64,000 nucleotides of DNA from Ciona savignyi (lineage: Eukaryota > Chordata > Ascidiacea > Phlebobranchia > Cionidae): positions 1,725,751-1,789,750 of the forward strand of contig CH003266.1 of the NCBI GenBank assembly GCA_000149265.1, read 5' to 3'. The translations under genes were made by a program, and so were the position numbers. Shown here piece by piece: positions 49,183 to 60,776 of the stretch; position 1 is the stretch's first letter; every line of letters begins with the position of its first letter. The notes under the pieces are model-generated. The model was not told the DNA's origin, did no database searches, and saw only the letters and a list, made by a program, of their open reading frames with translations.

Positions 49183-49809
49183 ATGCAAAGAACGGTTATT
49201 CTTCTGGTGGCAGCGATTATGATTGCTTCGGGTAAAGCAAGACGAGGCAAGTTTACTTGTATTTATTCTAAATGGAAATGTATTGTAATGCATCCTTCAC
49301 ATTTGACGCGACAATCTATACGTCAACCTCGTGTTTTGGAAGGCTGGAACTCCAAACAAAATATGTGAGCTGTCTTCGTTTGAAACATATGTTTAAATTT
49401 GTACCTTGAATTGCACAATCCTGCTATCCCTGCCAGGTTTAATAGAAATATCGTTTTTGCTTAAATGTAAACTGTGTCACAACAAGTATGTTGTGTATAA
49501 GTGACACTTAACTAAACTAAAATTACTTTCCAGGCTAAATGTTGAAGACTTATCTGGTAAGCTGAACTTGTTGTTTTAAATAAATGTTCACACTAACCTT
49601 TTTATTCATATAATAGCGTGATTATTTTTGAAATAGTTTAGATTTTTAGGAATAACTATTGTAAGTCAACTCGAATCAGTGAACGTTGCTGAAATAACAA
49701 AATATCTTCTGGCGGTTGGATAGATTTCAGGCAAAATTTTAAAACAATTGCTTATTTATCTGCAGCTAAAGAAATTGCTGACGTCCTGGAACGGGTTCTT
49801 GAAGTCTAA
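49183..49809 (+). CDS. Secreted basic peptide precursor, array gene 5
   Basis: Exons 49183-49364, 49534-49556, 49766-49809; 82 aa. Close copy of gene 1: Cys pair TCIYSKWKCIV, no Pro run, EGWNSKQN, LNVEDLS, tail ending DVLERVLEV. The family start is at 49183. An in-frame ATG at 49147 would add 12 residues before the signal peptide and probably weaken it. Confidence 0.8.
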
Positions 49810-51143
49810 AATAAGTCCAATTAAGTTTGCATGGAATGCACTGTATTGCGTTTTATTGTGCACAACAGATATGTACCAATAAATAAATGGACGACTTATT
49901 TGTTTTTTTTTATTTTTATTCCTGATTATCAAGCATATAAAAAAAGTCCGATTTGCTCTAAGATAATAGGTGTTTTAAATACTAAAATATGCTTGCAGAA
50001 ACAATAAAACTAAGACAGTCGGGTTAAGACTTTTTGAAATGTTAAATAACATAGAACTGACGTGCACATATTTGACAACAATATATATTGTGTACTGAAC
50101 ATAAATAACAGGATGTAATTGTTACCTCAGGGTCCCATGCGTTTCTGCTTGCAGAAACAAACTACAGTGGCTAATGCACTGGCATTCCACTTAAATGACG
50201 CAGAAAAAAATAAGTAAAATCAAAATATGAACCCTTCAAAATCGAAGGGAACCTTGAATATGGTGACGTAGGCGTGGATTTGTTAAATGGATTGTTACGT
50301 CATATTACTTGTGTAAAATTTCATTTATATGAATCGGTCGGGTAAACTTTTCAGATGATTGGTACGGATTAAATAGCGAAGCAAGTAGATTTTTTCTAGA
50401 TTTGCAGCTATAGTGGTATATACTTACAAGGCCCGGTGAATAAATTGGATGAACAAAAACAAAATGTCCCTACCATTCAACATAACACTGCGATATATTC
50501 ATTAAATCGGACAACGATTTCTTGACATCTGAAATATGCTAAAAATTACACTGTTTTTACTTTTTCCGACAGCTGGAATTCCCCTTGTTTTTTGTTTCTG
50601 TGTTTTTTAGAGCTTTAATATTATTGAAATACTGGCGGGGTTATTGTACTGCTACTAGTCAAATTGCAATACACAAAACTTATAGTTTATTATATTTAAA
50701 CTAGGCATTCGTCCGCAAGGTTTATGCAAAGTGTCTATTGGAATTTGTTTAGCAATGGAATAATTCGCTCGGTTAAGCCGTTGTTCGTTAAATGCTCCGC
50801 TTCAAAATACAACCGTGAAGCCAACAGGCCCTGTCCATCACGTCCCCTTTCGTTTGCCTGCTGAATAACGAAGCTCTTACTTTAGTCGAATTGTGAAACT
50901 TCTGTCGTCTGCTACAGGTGTGATATGAATGCAGTGTGGTTTTAACTAAGTGTTTATTTGTGTTGAGTGATAACCTATTAGGTTTAAATTCTAGCGGATT
51001 GAAACTCGTGTTGGTTAAAACTTGTGTAAATTAATAGTAATGTAGGTTAATACTCGTGTTGATCAGGGTTAAAGCGTTGTGGTTTGAATCCCGTGTTCTC
51101 TAAAACTCATGCAGTTTAAATTTCAATAAATCGAAAATATATT

Positions 51144-51300
51144 ATGCAAATTATCTGTAAGAACCTCACAATAACAATGCAAAACGATTCTTAATCTCAA
51201 TATTCCCCTAAAAAACAAGTTGCGTACTTAATAGTTTCAAAAAATGGTACCTGTTTCGATATTAAAACAAGATACATTAATCAGAAGAAAACACCAAAAT
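51144..51300 (+). pseudogene. Decayed promoter/start copy, unit 5-6
   Basis: Octamer ATGCAAAT at 51144-51151, TTATCT, AACGATTCTTAATCTC, no TATA, GATACATTAATC. Confidence 0.7.
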
Positions 51301-52411
51301 TATTCGATTTGGTGATGGCGCAATTCTACCGTTTGTTTTTTAGCTTTAGAATTCTTGAAATACGGGGGCCACTATTGTACTGCTGCCAGTATAATGCAAA
51401 TTGCAATAGCCAACACAAGAGATTAAAGTTTATTATATTTATACCAGGCACTCGTCCGCAAGGTATATGCAAAGGTTATCTTGGAATTTATTTAGCAATA
51501 TGGAATAATTCGCTCGGTTCAGCCTTTGTGCGTTAAATGCCCTGCTCCAGGACACAACCGTGAATACCAATGTATATTTTATTATTAGGTCGAGTTGTGA
51601 AACTCGTGTGGGCTAATACACTTGTGGCTTTCAAGATGCAAAGGAAATTTGAGTAATTTCTAATAAAAAAACACAATTAGATATAGGAATCAAACCTATT
51701 GTCGTTCATAAAATGTGACCCCTGTATAAAATAGGCAACTGTGTATTTTAAAGCATTTTAAAGTAGATTTGATGACTTTCCCCATTTATGTCGATAAAAA
51801 TGGAAGAGGGTACGTAACGCACTATGCATTACTTCCATTCTTATATCTACCCAAACATGTGGTAACGATATTTGACTGTAGTTCGGAGTTGCCTTTTAGC
51901 AACACGTTACTGTCATGATCACGCCCCTTGTAAAACTTCCAAGCCCACAAAAGAGAATCGCCTCTTAGTTTAAGAATACCTGCTCAACTTATTGCGCTAA
52001 TCGGTCGACTTGTGAAACTAGTATCGGGTGGTACACTTGCGATATGAATTCCGCGTGGTTTCAACTAATGGTTTACTCGTGTTAACTGAAAACCGTTTTG
52101 GTTGAAACTCATGTGGGTTAATAGTCATGTTGCTTAAAACCAGTCTGGGTTACATCTCGTGTGGATTGCAGCTACGTATGTAGAGAGAATGTCCATATTT
52201 ATTCCCGTGTATAGGAAAACACAATGGGTATTTATGTATCGTTACCCGTCAGATTACCTAGCGCTAACCGTCGGGAAGCTATTGTTGTGTGTGTTATATG
52301 ATTAAGACGTTCCTTTAATTTTGTGAGATCAGGCAGTGTCCGTTTGTTGCATTGCTATAGACACAACCGACTAGTTAGCAGCCAGTTTCTAACCGACTCG
52401 ACTCACTAACC

Positions 52412-52960
52412 CAGGGATGTCCAACCGTTTATCTTTAGTGGGCCGCATTGTCACTTGAAATAATTAAATGGGCAGCGGAACCTATTTAATTTTTAAGAAA
52501 ATTTGGTACATAAAAAAACCATTAAAAACCATAAATTTCTTCTTTGAAAATAAGAACTAATAACACACATATAGAAAGAATCAAAAATTTATTTCTACAA
52601 TAGAAAGTCAATGAGATTTTTGACATTGTTTTCCAGCTAAGAAGTAGTTAACATTTGCTATAAATGACGTTGTCTTGGTTTTGGGATGTTTGCTAAGTGT
52701 TTGTCGGTCAGTCTGTTTCTTTCTGCAGTTTTGATGTTTTTAATGGATAAAAATACCTACTAGCAACAATATGTGATGAACCACATGCACAATAATTTTC
52801 TGGACAAATTACCTATTTGATTAAATTGATTACATGAATGTAATTCTTTATAATTTAAAGGAAGAGTATGTTCTTTGTGGAAAGTTTTTAAACTTGGAGT
52901 AAAAATGACTAGTAGGCCGCACAAAAATCTTAGGCGTGCCGAAGAGGTTGAACATTCCTA
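52412..52960. mobile_element. hAT-type non-autonomous element, 549 bp
   Basis: Left end CAGGGATGTCCAACC, right end GGTTGAACATTCCTA, flanked by cactaacc at 52404-52411 and 52961-52968. The interior keeps the family's GGGCCGCATTGTCACTTG and GGCCGCACAAAAATCTTAGG. No transposase-length ORF. Same insertion site as the remnant at 39230. Confidence 0.9.
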
Positions 52961-53174
52961 CACTAACCCATCATGCAAATCGGTCGAATACGCTCTTGGC
53001 TGTTGTTGGTTTTACTAGTAATGGGTTAAAATTAAAAACAGTGTGAATTAATACTAGTTTTGGTTCGAAAAAAAGCAGTGTGGAAAAAATATTGTTGGTT
53101 AATCGTGGCGGTTTTAATTCCGTGTTTATTAAAAACTCATAAAGTTTGAATTTCTAAAGAATCGAAAATATTTC

Positions 53175-53305
53175 ATGCAAATTATCTAGTGGTCTCTGAA
53201 TAACTATGTAAAACAATTCTTAATCCCCACGTTAAACTAAAAAACAAGTCGGGTATAAATAACCGGGGCGTTCATAGACCATTTATTCGATACTTTGAAG
53301 ACAAG
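53175..53305 (+). promoter_or_regulatory. Promoter of peptide gene 6
   Basis: Octamer ATGCAAAT at 53175-53182 joined to TTATCT, and TATAAATA at 53254-53261. Matches the gene 2 promoter almost base for base. Confidence 0.75.
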
Positions 53306-54008
53306 ATGCAAAGAACGGTTATTCTTCTGGTGGCAGCGATTGTGATTGCTTCGGCAAATGCAAAACGAGGCAAGTCGAGTTGTACACATTTTAGAGGAAC
53401 TTGTGTGGTGCAATATATACGTCGTCGTCGTGGTTGGCTTTGGTGGGACTCCGAAGCAATGAAGTAAGTTGTCTTTGCTTGAAACACATGCTTAAATTTG
53501 TACCTTGAATTGCACAATCATGCTATCACTGCCCGGTTTAATAAAAATAGGTTTTTTTCTTAAATGTAAACTGTGTCACAACAAGTATATGAAGTATAAG
53601 TGACACCTAATTAAACTAAAATTAATTTCCAGGTTAAACGTCGAAGACTCATCTGGTAAGCTGAACTTGTTGTTTTAAATAAATGTTCACACTAACCTTG
53701 TTTATTCATATAAAAGCGTGATTATTTTAAAAATAATTTAGATTTTTACGAATAACTATTGGAAGTCAACTCGAATCAGTGAACGTTGCTGAAATAACAA
53801 AATATATTTTTGGCGGTTGGATAGATTTCAGGCAAAAAATTAAAACAATTGCAATGCGATATATAAACGATGTGAACGTTGCTGAAATAACTAAATATCT
53901 TCTGGCGGTTGGATAGATTTTAGGCAAAATTTTAAAACAATTGCTTTTTTATCTGCAGCTAAAGACATTGAAAACGTCCTGGACGGCATTCTTCAAGATT
54001 TAAAATAA
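53306..54008 (+). CDS. Secreted basic peptide precursor, array gene 6 (mosaic)
   Basis: Exons 53306-53463, 53633-53655, 53959-54008; 76 aa. The exon 1 protein is identical to gene 2 (SCTHFRGTCVV, RRRRGWLWW). The last exon differs: acidic tail AKDIENVLDGILQDLK instead of the DVLERVLEV ending. Intron 2 contains a local duplication of about 95 bp (53782-53945), consistent with a recombination joint. Confidence 0.8.
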
Positions 54009-54821
54009 GTCCTATTAAGTTTGCATTGAATGTACTGTATTGCATTTTATTGTGCGCAACAGGCATATGCCAATAAAGCAAATGGACCACTTATTTGTTT
54101 TTATTTTTATTCCTGATTATATTAAGCATATAAAAAAATGCCGGATTTGCTATAAGATAATATGTGTTTTTTTATATATAAAAATATGCTTGCAGAAACA
54201 ATAAAACTAAGGCAATTCGGTTAAGACTTTTTAAAATGTTAAATAGCATGGAACTGACGTGCACCTATCTGACAACAACATATATTGTGTACTGAATATA
54301 AATAACATGATGTAATTGTTACCTCAGGGACCTATGCGTTTCTGCTTGCAGAAACAAACTACAGTGGCTAATGCACTGGCATTCCACCAAAATGACGCAG
54401 AAAAAATAAGTAAAATCAAAATATGAACCCTTCAAAATCGAAGAGAACCTTTAATATGGGACATAGAAGCGTGGATTTGTTAAATGGATTGTTACGTCAT
54501 ATTACTTGTGTAAAGTTTTATTTATTTTATATGAATCGGTCGAGCGAACCATTTCGCCACAAAACCTTTTAATTGGAGGGTTCAATTTGACGAACAACTG
54601 CTGGTGGTGAGGTAGCTTAGGTTGAATCAAGAAACTATGTTTTTCGGAGCAATCCGCGTAATGAGTTTCCGCAATAATCCATCATTTGTGGCAACATACC
54701 AGAAGTCGCGGAAAGAACGATAATTAAAAAAGCAGATTCTGCGGATAGAGCCTCTATCAAGTGGTCATTAAAAAGTTGCATATATGACCTACTGTGTGAT
54801 TGTGTAACCAAACTCCGACCG

Positions 54822-55110
54822 GTTTAGTCTGGTGGTTTATTAGTGCGTCGCCTTTCAGCCGAGGGGTTTAAGGCACGACACTGGCCGCTAGCTAGTTGGT
54901 TGTGTACTGGGGCAAGGCACTTAACGGACATTGTCTGAACCAAGCGGAATAATGGGTTCTATTAATTTGAAGGAACATGTGAGTCATACACAACACACTG
55001 CAATAGCTCCGGTATCCCGACGTTGGGCGCGAGGTGATCTGACGATTACTCATGTGTTAACCCCCTTGGTTTTTCCATCCACGGGAATAAACATGAAAAT
55101 CCTATCCATT
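54822..55110 (+). repeat. SINE-like element, shared with 37665-37952
   Basis: Near-identical element and flanks to 37665-37952. Both have the same TTAGTGCGTCGCCTTTCAGC head variant. Confidence 0.85.
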
Positions 55111-55710
55111 AATTCACTGGTTCAAATAAAAAAAAAATGTGGATTTAAGTCTTGACATTTCACGGTACTGGTCATATAAAACCCATTCATATGACTCATT
55201 TCATGTGCCACTGTGTCCTTTTCGGCATGCTTCGATCTATATATCCAGAAGAGCAAGGCAAGTAGTTTTTCTGGATATGTAGCTATAGTAATGTATATAT
55301 ACTTATACAAGGCCCGGTGAATAAATTGGATGAACAAAAACATAATAGACTCGTTTTTTTATGTTTATGTGTTTGTCTTAGAAATTTAATAGTATTGAAA
55401 TACTGGCAGCGTCATCGTACTGATGCCAGTAAAATTGCAATACACAAAAGAGTTTAGTTTATTATACTTAAACCAGCTATTCGTCCGCAAGGTATATGCA
55501 AAGTGTCCGTTGGAATTTGTTTAGCAATTGAATAATTCGCTAGGTTAAGCCGTTGTTCGTTAAATGCTCCGCTTCGAGATACAACCGTGAAGCCAACAGG
55601 CCCTGACTATCACGTCACCTTTCGTTTGCCCGCTGAATAACGAAGCTCTTACTTTAGTCGCATTGTGAAACTCGTGACGTCTGCTACATTTGCGATATAA
55701 ATGCAGTGTG

Positions 55711-56005
55711 GTCCGGCCCGGTGGTCTAGCGGTTAAGTGCGTCGCCTTTCAATCGAAAGGTTGCAGGTGCGAAACTGGTCGCTAGCTAGTCGGTTGTGTC
55801 CTTGGGCAAGGCACTTTACGGACATTGCCTGAACCCAGCGGATAAATGGGTTCTACCAAATTGAAGGAACGTGTCTATCATATACAACACACTGCAATAG
55901 CTCCGGTAACCCGACGATGGGCGCGAGGTGATCTGACGATTGCCCGTGTGATAACCCCCTAGGTTTTCCCATTCACGGGGATAAACATGAATATCCTATC
56001 CTATA
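55711..56005 (+). repeat. tRNA-derived SINE-like element, youngest-looking copy
   Basis: Full-length and close to the apparent consensus: GGTCTAGCGGTTAAGTGCGT head, CAGGTGCGAAACTGG box-B-like motif, ATATCCTATCCTATATCC tail. It sits inside the array (no counterpart in the other units at this position), so it inserted after duplication. Confidence 0.88.
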
Positions 56006-56235
56006 TCCTATCCCTTTTAACTGATTTTTTGGGGGGTAAGTGAAAACCGTTTAGGTTATAACTCTAGTTGATTGAAACTCGTGTTGGTTGAAACTCGTGT
56101 AAATTGATAGTAAATTAATTATCGTATTGATTTAAAGAAGTTAGAGTTAAAATTATTGCGAGTTAAAACGTTGTGTTTTGAATCCCGTCTTCTCTAAAAC
56201 TCATGCAGTTTAAATTTCTACAAATCAAATATTTT

Positions 56236-56395
56236 ATGCAAATTATCTGATGATCTCACTATAACAATTTAAAACAATTCTCAATCTCAATTTTTCTCTA
56301 AAAAAACAAGTCGTGATCATAATAGTTTCAAAAGATGATAACTGTTTTGATAGTAAAACAAGATACATAAATTAGAAGAAAATAAAGATGTGGCT
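56236..56395 (+). pseudogene. Decayed promoter/start copy, unit 6-7
   Basis: Octamer ATGCAAAT at 56236-56243, TTATCT, AACAATTCTCAATCTC, no TATA, GATACATAAATT. Confidence 0.7.
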
Positions 56396-57524
56396 CCCCA
56401 AGTCAATATTTACCAATTTAATTAATTCCCAAAATTATTTGTTTTGTTGGTGGCGCAATTCTACCGTTTGTTTTTTAGCTTTAGAATTCTTGAAATACGG
56501 GCGCTACTATTGTACTGCTGCCAGAAAAATGCAAATTGCAATACACAAGAGATTAACGTTTATGATATTTAAACCAGGCATTCGTCCGCAAGGTATATGC
56601 AAAGTGTCTCTTGAAATTTATTTAGCAATGGAATAATTCGCTCGGTTCAGCCGTTGTGTGTTAAGTGCTCTACTTCAGGACACAACCGTGAAGCTTTATT
56701 TGCCACTATACTATACTTAATGTGAAGAATGCAACTGTTTTTGGAAAATTTGTCGTATAATGTGAGGCTTTGTTAAAGACAACGCACATCTAAGATCTGC
56801 TTCGTATTCCAGTTAATTACGAAATTTAGTATTTACTCAAAAGTGCTGAAAATCCAATTTAACATAAATATTGTCGATAAGAAGGAAAGAAGGATATTGC
56901 GCCAATCTTAATCAGTATCGGGTGGTGCACTAGAAATATGAATGCCGCGTGGTTTTTAAAACTGAGTGCATATTTGTGTTGAGTGAAAACCGTTTTGGTT
57001 GAAACTTATGTGGGTTAATTAACAGTCATGTTGCTTAAAACCAGTCTGGGTTACATCCCGTGTTGATTGCAACTATGTAGGTAGACAAAATGTCCATATT
57101 TATTCCTGTGGATATGTAAACACAATGGGTATATACGCATGGGCAACCGTTAGATCACCTCGAGCTGACGGCCGGGCAGCTATTGTAGTGAGTGTTATAT
57201 GATAAAGACGTTCCTTTAATTTTGTGGGATCAGGTAATGTCCGTTTATTTCCCCACCTAAGACACAACCGATTAGGTAGCAATCAGTTTCGAACCGAGTC
57301 GACTTACTCACTCATTATGCAAATCGGTCGAATAAGCTCTTGGTTGTTGTTGGTTGTACTAGTATTGGGTTAAACTTGAGCGAATTGAAAGCAGTGTAAA
57401 TTAATACTAGTTTTGGTTAAAAAGCATTGTGAAAAAAATATTGTTGGTTAAAACTCAGCGGTTGTTATTCCGTGTTTATTGAAAATTCATGAGGTTTGAA
57501 TTTCTAAAGAATCCAAACTATTTT

Positions 57525-57659
57525 ATGTAAATTATCTAACGGTCTCTGAATAATTATGTAAAACGATCCTTAATCCCCACGTTAAACTAAAAAACAAGTC
57601 GGGTATAAATAACCGAAGCGTCCATAGACTATTCATTCGATACTTCGAAGATAAACAAG
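57525..57659 (+). promoter_or_regulatory. Promoter of peptide gene 7
   Basis: Octamer changed to ATGTAAAT (57525-57532) with TTATCT retained, TATAAATA at 57604-57611, 56 bp before the ATG. Confidence 0.7.
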
Positions 57660-58343
57660 ATGCAGAGAACGGTATTTCTTCTAGTGGCAGCGATTGTGAT
57701 TGTTTCAACCAATGCAAGGGTAGACAGTCGTTCTTGTCTTAAGATAGCAGGTAAATGTTGGAAACCAACTACAGCGCCACCACGAACTACACTGCCTCCC
57801 CGAACGACACCGCCACCTACGCCGAAGACATATACACGTCGCCGCCGTTGGGGAGGCTGGAACTCAGAAGAAAACAGGTGAGCTGATGTCTTCGTTTGAA
57901 ACATATGTTTAAATTTGTATCTTAAATTGCACAATCCTGCTATCATTTCTAGGATTAATAAAAATAAAGTTTTTTGCTTAAATATAAACTGTGTCACAAC
58001 AAGTATGTTGTGTATAAGTGACACTTAACTAAACTAAAATTACTTTTCAGGCTAAATGTCGAAGACTTATCTGGTAAGCTGAACTTGCTGTTTTAAATAA
58101 ATGTTTACATTAACCCTTTTTATTCATAAAAAATCGTATTTATTCAGAGAAATATTTTAATATAGGCAAACGTGTTGTGATTAAACATGAGATTAAACGA
58201 TATTTTCAAGACAATTTTAAAATATTTTAGCTTTTTCACATAAAACTATTGGAAGTTATCACGAAATTTAAACATTTGCTTATTTATCTGCAGCTGAAGA
58301 CATTGCAAGCGACCTGAAAAGCATGCTTCAAGATTTGGAATAA
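57660..58343 (+). CDS. Secreted Thr/Pro-rich basic peptide precursor, array gene 7
   Basis: Exons 57660-57877, 58051-58073, 58294-58343; 96 aa, the longest and most diverged member. Signal peptide MQRTVFLLVAAIVIVSTNA, then RVDSR, Cys pair SCLKIAGKCWK (C-x5-C), a Thr/Pro linker with PPRTT repeats (candidate O-glycosylation), YTRRRRWGGWNS, LNVEDLS, acidic tail AEDIASDLKSMLQDLE. It combines a long exon 1 with a gene-1-type long intron 1. Confidence 0.82.
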
Positions 58344-60661
58344 AGTCCTATCATGTGTGCATGAAGTTCACTGTATTGCATTTTATTGGGCACAACAGGC
58401 ATTTTCCAATAAAGCAAAAGAGCCACTTACTTGTTATTATTTTTATTCGTGATTATTAAGCATATAAGTGGCCGGATTTGCTAGATAATATGTGTTTTAT
58501 ATACAAAAAATAAGGAATTACAGAATCCGTCCTGTAATATAAAAAGAAGCCTGACTTTATACATTTTTATGGACGATTACCGTAAGACAGCGGTCAATGG
58601 GAAATCTATTACAAAGCATTATCCGGTGGCAATTTGAATTAAAGAAAACACCCGCTATCCTCTAATTTAGGTGCTAATATTTTTTATCAGAACAACACAT
58701 CGATTCATAAAAACATGAATACCAACTCTTGACATAAGCAAATTACCTATACTGAATTTATTAGGTAAAATTAGTACTGGTAATTTTTCCTTGGTATTGG
58801 TAAAGTATTAAGATAACTTAGTAAACATACGACTTGGCAACTGTTACGAGCATAACGCAAATAATAAAAAAAACAAAGTAAAATCAAAATATGTTTTTTT
58901 TTGTAATCGAAGGGAACCCTTAAAAATGGAGACGTAAAGGCGTGGATTTATTTAATAGATTGTTACGTCATATTATTTCTATAAAGTTTTATTTATATGA
59001 ATCGGTCGGGCAAACCATTTCGCTGCAAAACCTTAATTGGAGGGTTTAATCGTTTAATTGACGAACAACCGCTGGTGGTGAGGTAGCATAAAGGTTGAAT
59101 CAACAAACTAGGTTTTCCGCAGAAATCCGCGTAATGAGCGGTTTCCGCATGAATCCATCATTTTGTGACAACATACCACGAAGACGCGGAAAAAAACGAT
59201 AATTAAAATATATCAGGGCTTATGCGGATATTGCATCTATCTAGCAGTCCTGGGTCGTTAATAAGTTGCATCAACTATATCATCCTCTGTTTAATTGTGT
59301 AATCAAACTGTTGGTAAACGATAAAATTACTTACCTTATAAAAACAGGTGTTATCCTGCACACTTATGTTAAATATAGGAAACTTATTTGAATCAGTTTT
59401 CAGCATTTAACCCTACATTGAAATAAATCGCTGTATGGATGTGTTACTACTAAACTGCCAGTTGACGATTGCCCGTGTGTTAACCCCCTTGGTTTTCCCA
59501 TTCACGTGGATAAATATGAATATTCTATCAATTATTTCACTGGTTCAGACGACCTTCGATAACTGAATTGCTCAAAGACACAAATTGGTTCAGATTAAAG
59601 AGCGAGGCAAGTAGTTTTTCTAGATTTGCAGCTATAGTGGTATGTACTAACAAGGCCCGTTAAAATTGGCTGAACAAAAACCAAATTTCCATCCATCACA
59701 CTGCGATATTTCCAATAAACCGAAAAGCGATTTTTTGACATTCGCTAATTGTACCCACTTGTGTCAAAAGTGTTTTTTTTTTTCAGAAAAGAAAATTGTG
59801 TATTGTATTTCGACCTCTTAATCACTGGTAGAAATTGAACTCATAATCCATCAATTATCACCAAAGAAATTGTTACTTTCTCATTTACATTGGTCGGTAA
59901 TTTCAAATCACGTACATACAGTAGGACCTACATGGCTTTGGGTAATTTAAATCCCAATTTATAATATGTCATGCTTGATTTACGGCACCCATTACCGCGG
60001 CACCTTTTATTAATCGCTCCATAATTTACTGCCCGAAGCCTCGCATATATCGACATCGTTTGTTGGAGCAATATTCGCTTTATGTCGTCATAATGACCAC
60101 AGCGATTGTTGTCGTAAGCGTCGGCGGATCGTTCAAAGAAATATTCCAGAATTAATGACGTTTTGATAAAGACCGCACCACCAGACCAGACTGACACGTG
60201 ACCATCAAAGCGGGTTTACGCCATGCAACTCCTTTCCAACTTCAACCAAAGATGATATTACTAACAAAATTCACTTTTACACAAACTGGATCGCGAACGA
60301 TAACATTTTGTACTTAAAATTCTCGTTTTTGATTTCTGTCCCCAACAACGACCGAACTGACGTATCCTAGAGCAGTATGAGCGGCAACATTAGCGTATGG
60401 CAATAAATATGAATTATGGCTTCTGCTACTGGTTACTTTACTCGGTGATATTTTAATGTACCTCACTTACTGGGATACACAGCTGTGTGACGGTGGGAGG
60501 TTGTACGTACCAGCTTGCAACAACAGTGTTAGTAGTAAGTTATAGGCTAAAGTTACCAAGTTACGCTTAGCATAGCCTATATCAGGTGATAAAAAAAGGT
60601 CAAATGTCAAATTAGAAGGTTAACCCACCTTGTCAACTCGCTTTACAGTTGCAAAAATTTT

Positions 60662-60776
60662 TGTACCGAGTCAAGTTTCGAACCCATGATAGGCTAGTCA
60701 CCAGGACAATTTTTTTGTATAAGAGTCGGTATATGTACCGGTCGCGTTAACCATTCGTCCACACGACCGTACACAG
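60662..60776 (-). repeat. tRNA-like element (second family)
   Basis: On the minus strand it has box A ACGAATGGTTAACGCGACC and box B ATGGGTTCGAAAC about 80 nt apart. Same structure as 63381-63490. Acceptor-stem pairing is poor, so it is more likely a tRNA-derived repeat than a working tRNA. Confidence 0.5.

Larger units (their letters stand above)
35490..59750 (+). repeat. Segmental tandem array carrying seven small secreted-peptide genes
   Basis: Units of 2.9-4.4 kb (gene starts at 36190, 39586, 42726, 45656, 49183, 53306, 57660). All genes are in the same orientation. Shared blocks outside the genes include CGTTTCTGCTTGCAGAAACA followed by AACTACAGTGGCTAATGCACTGG, a GGTTCAGCCGTTGTGCGTTA block that occurs twice per unit, and a decayed second promoter. 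Past 58.5 kb similarity becomes patchy (59580-59700). Confidence 0.92.

Noticed and set aside
59928..60197. Minus-strand 89-codon frame
   Set aside because: No family resemblance, no splice or poly(A) context; kept only as part of a possible regulatory island.
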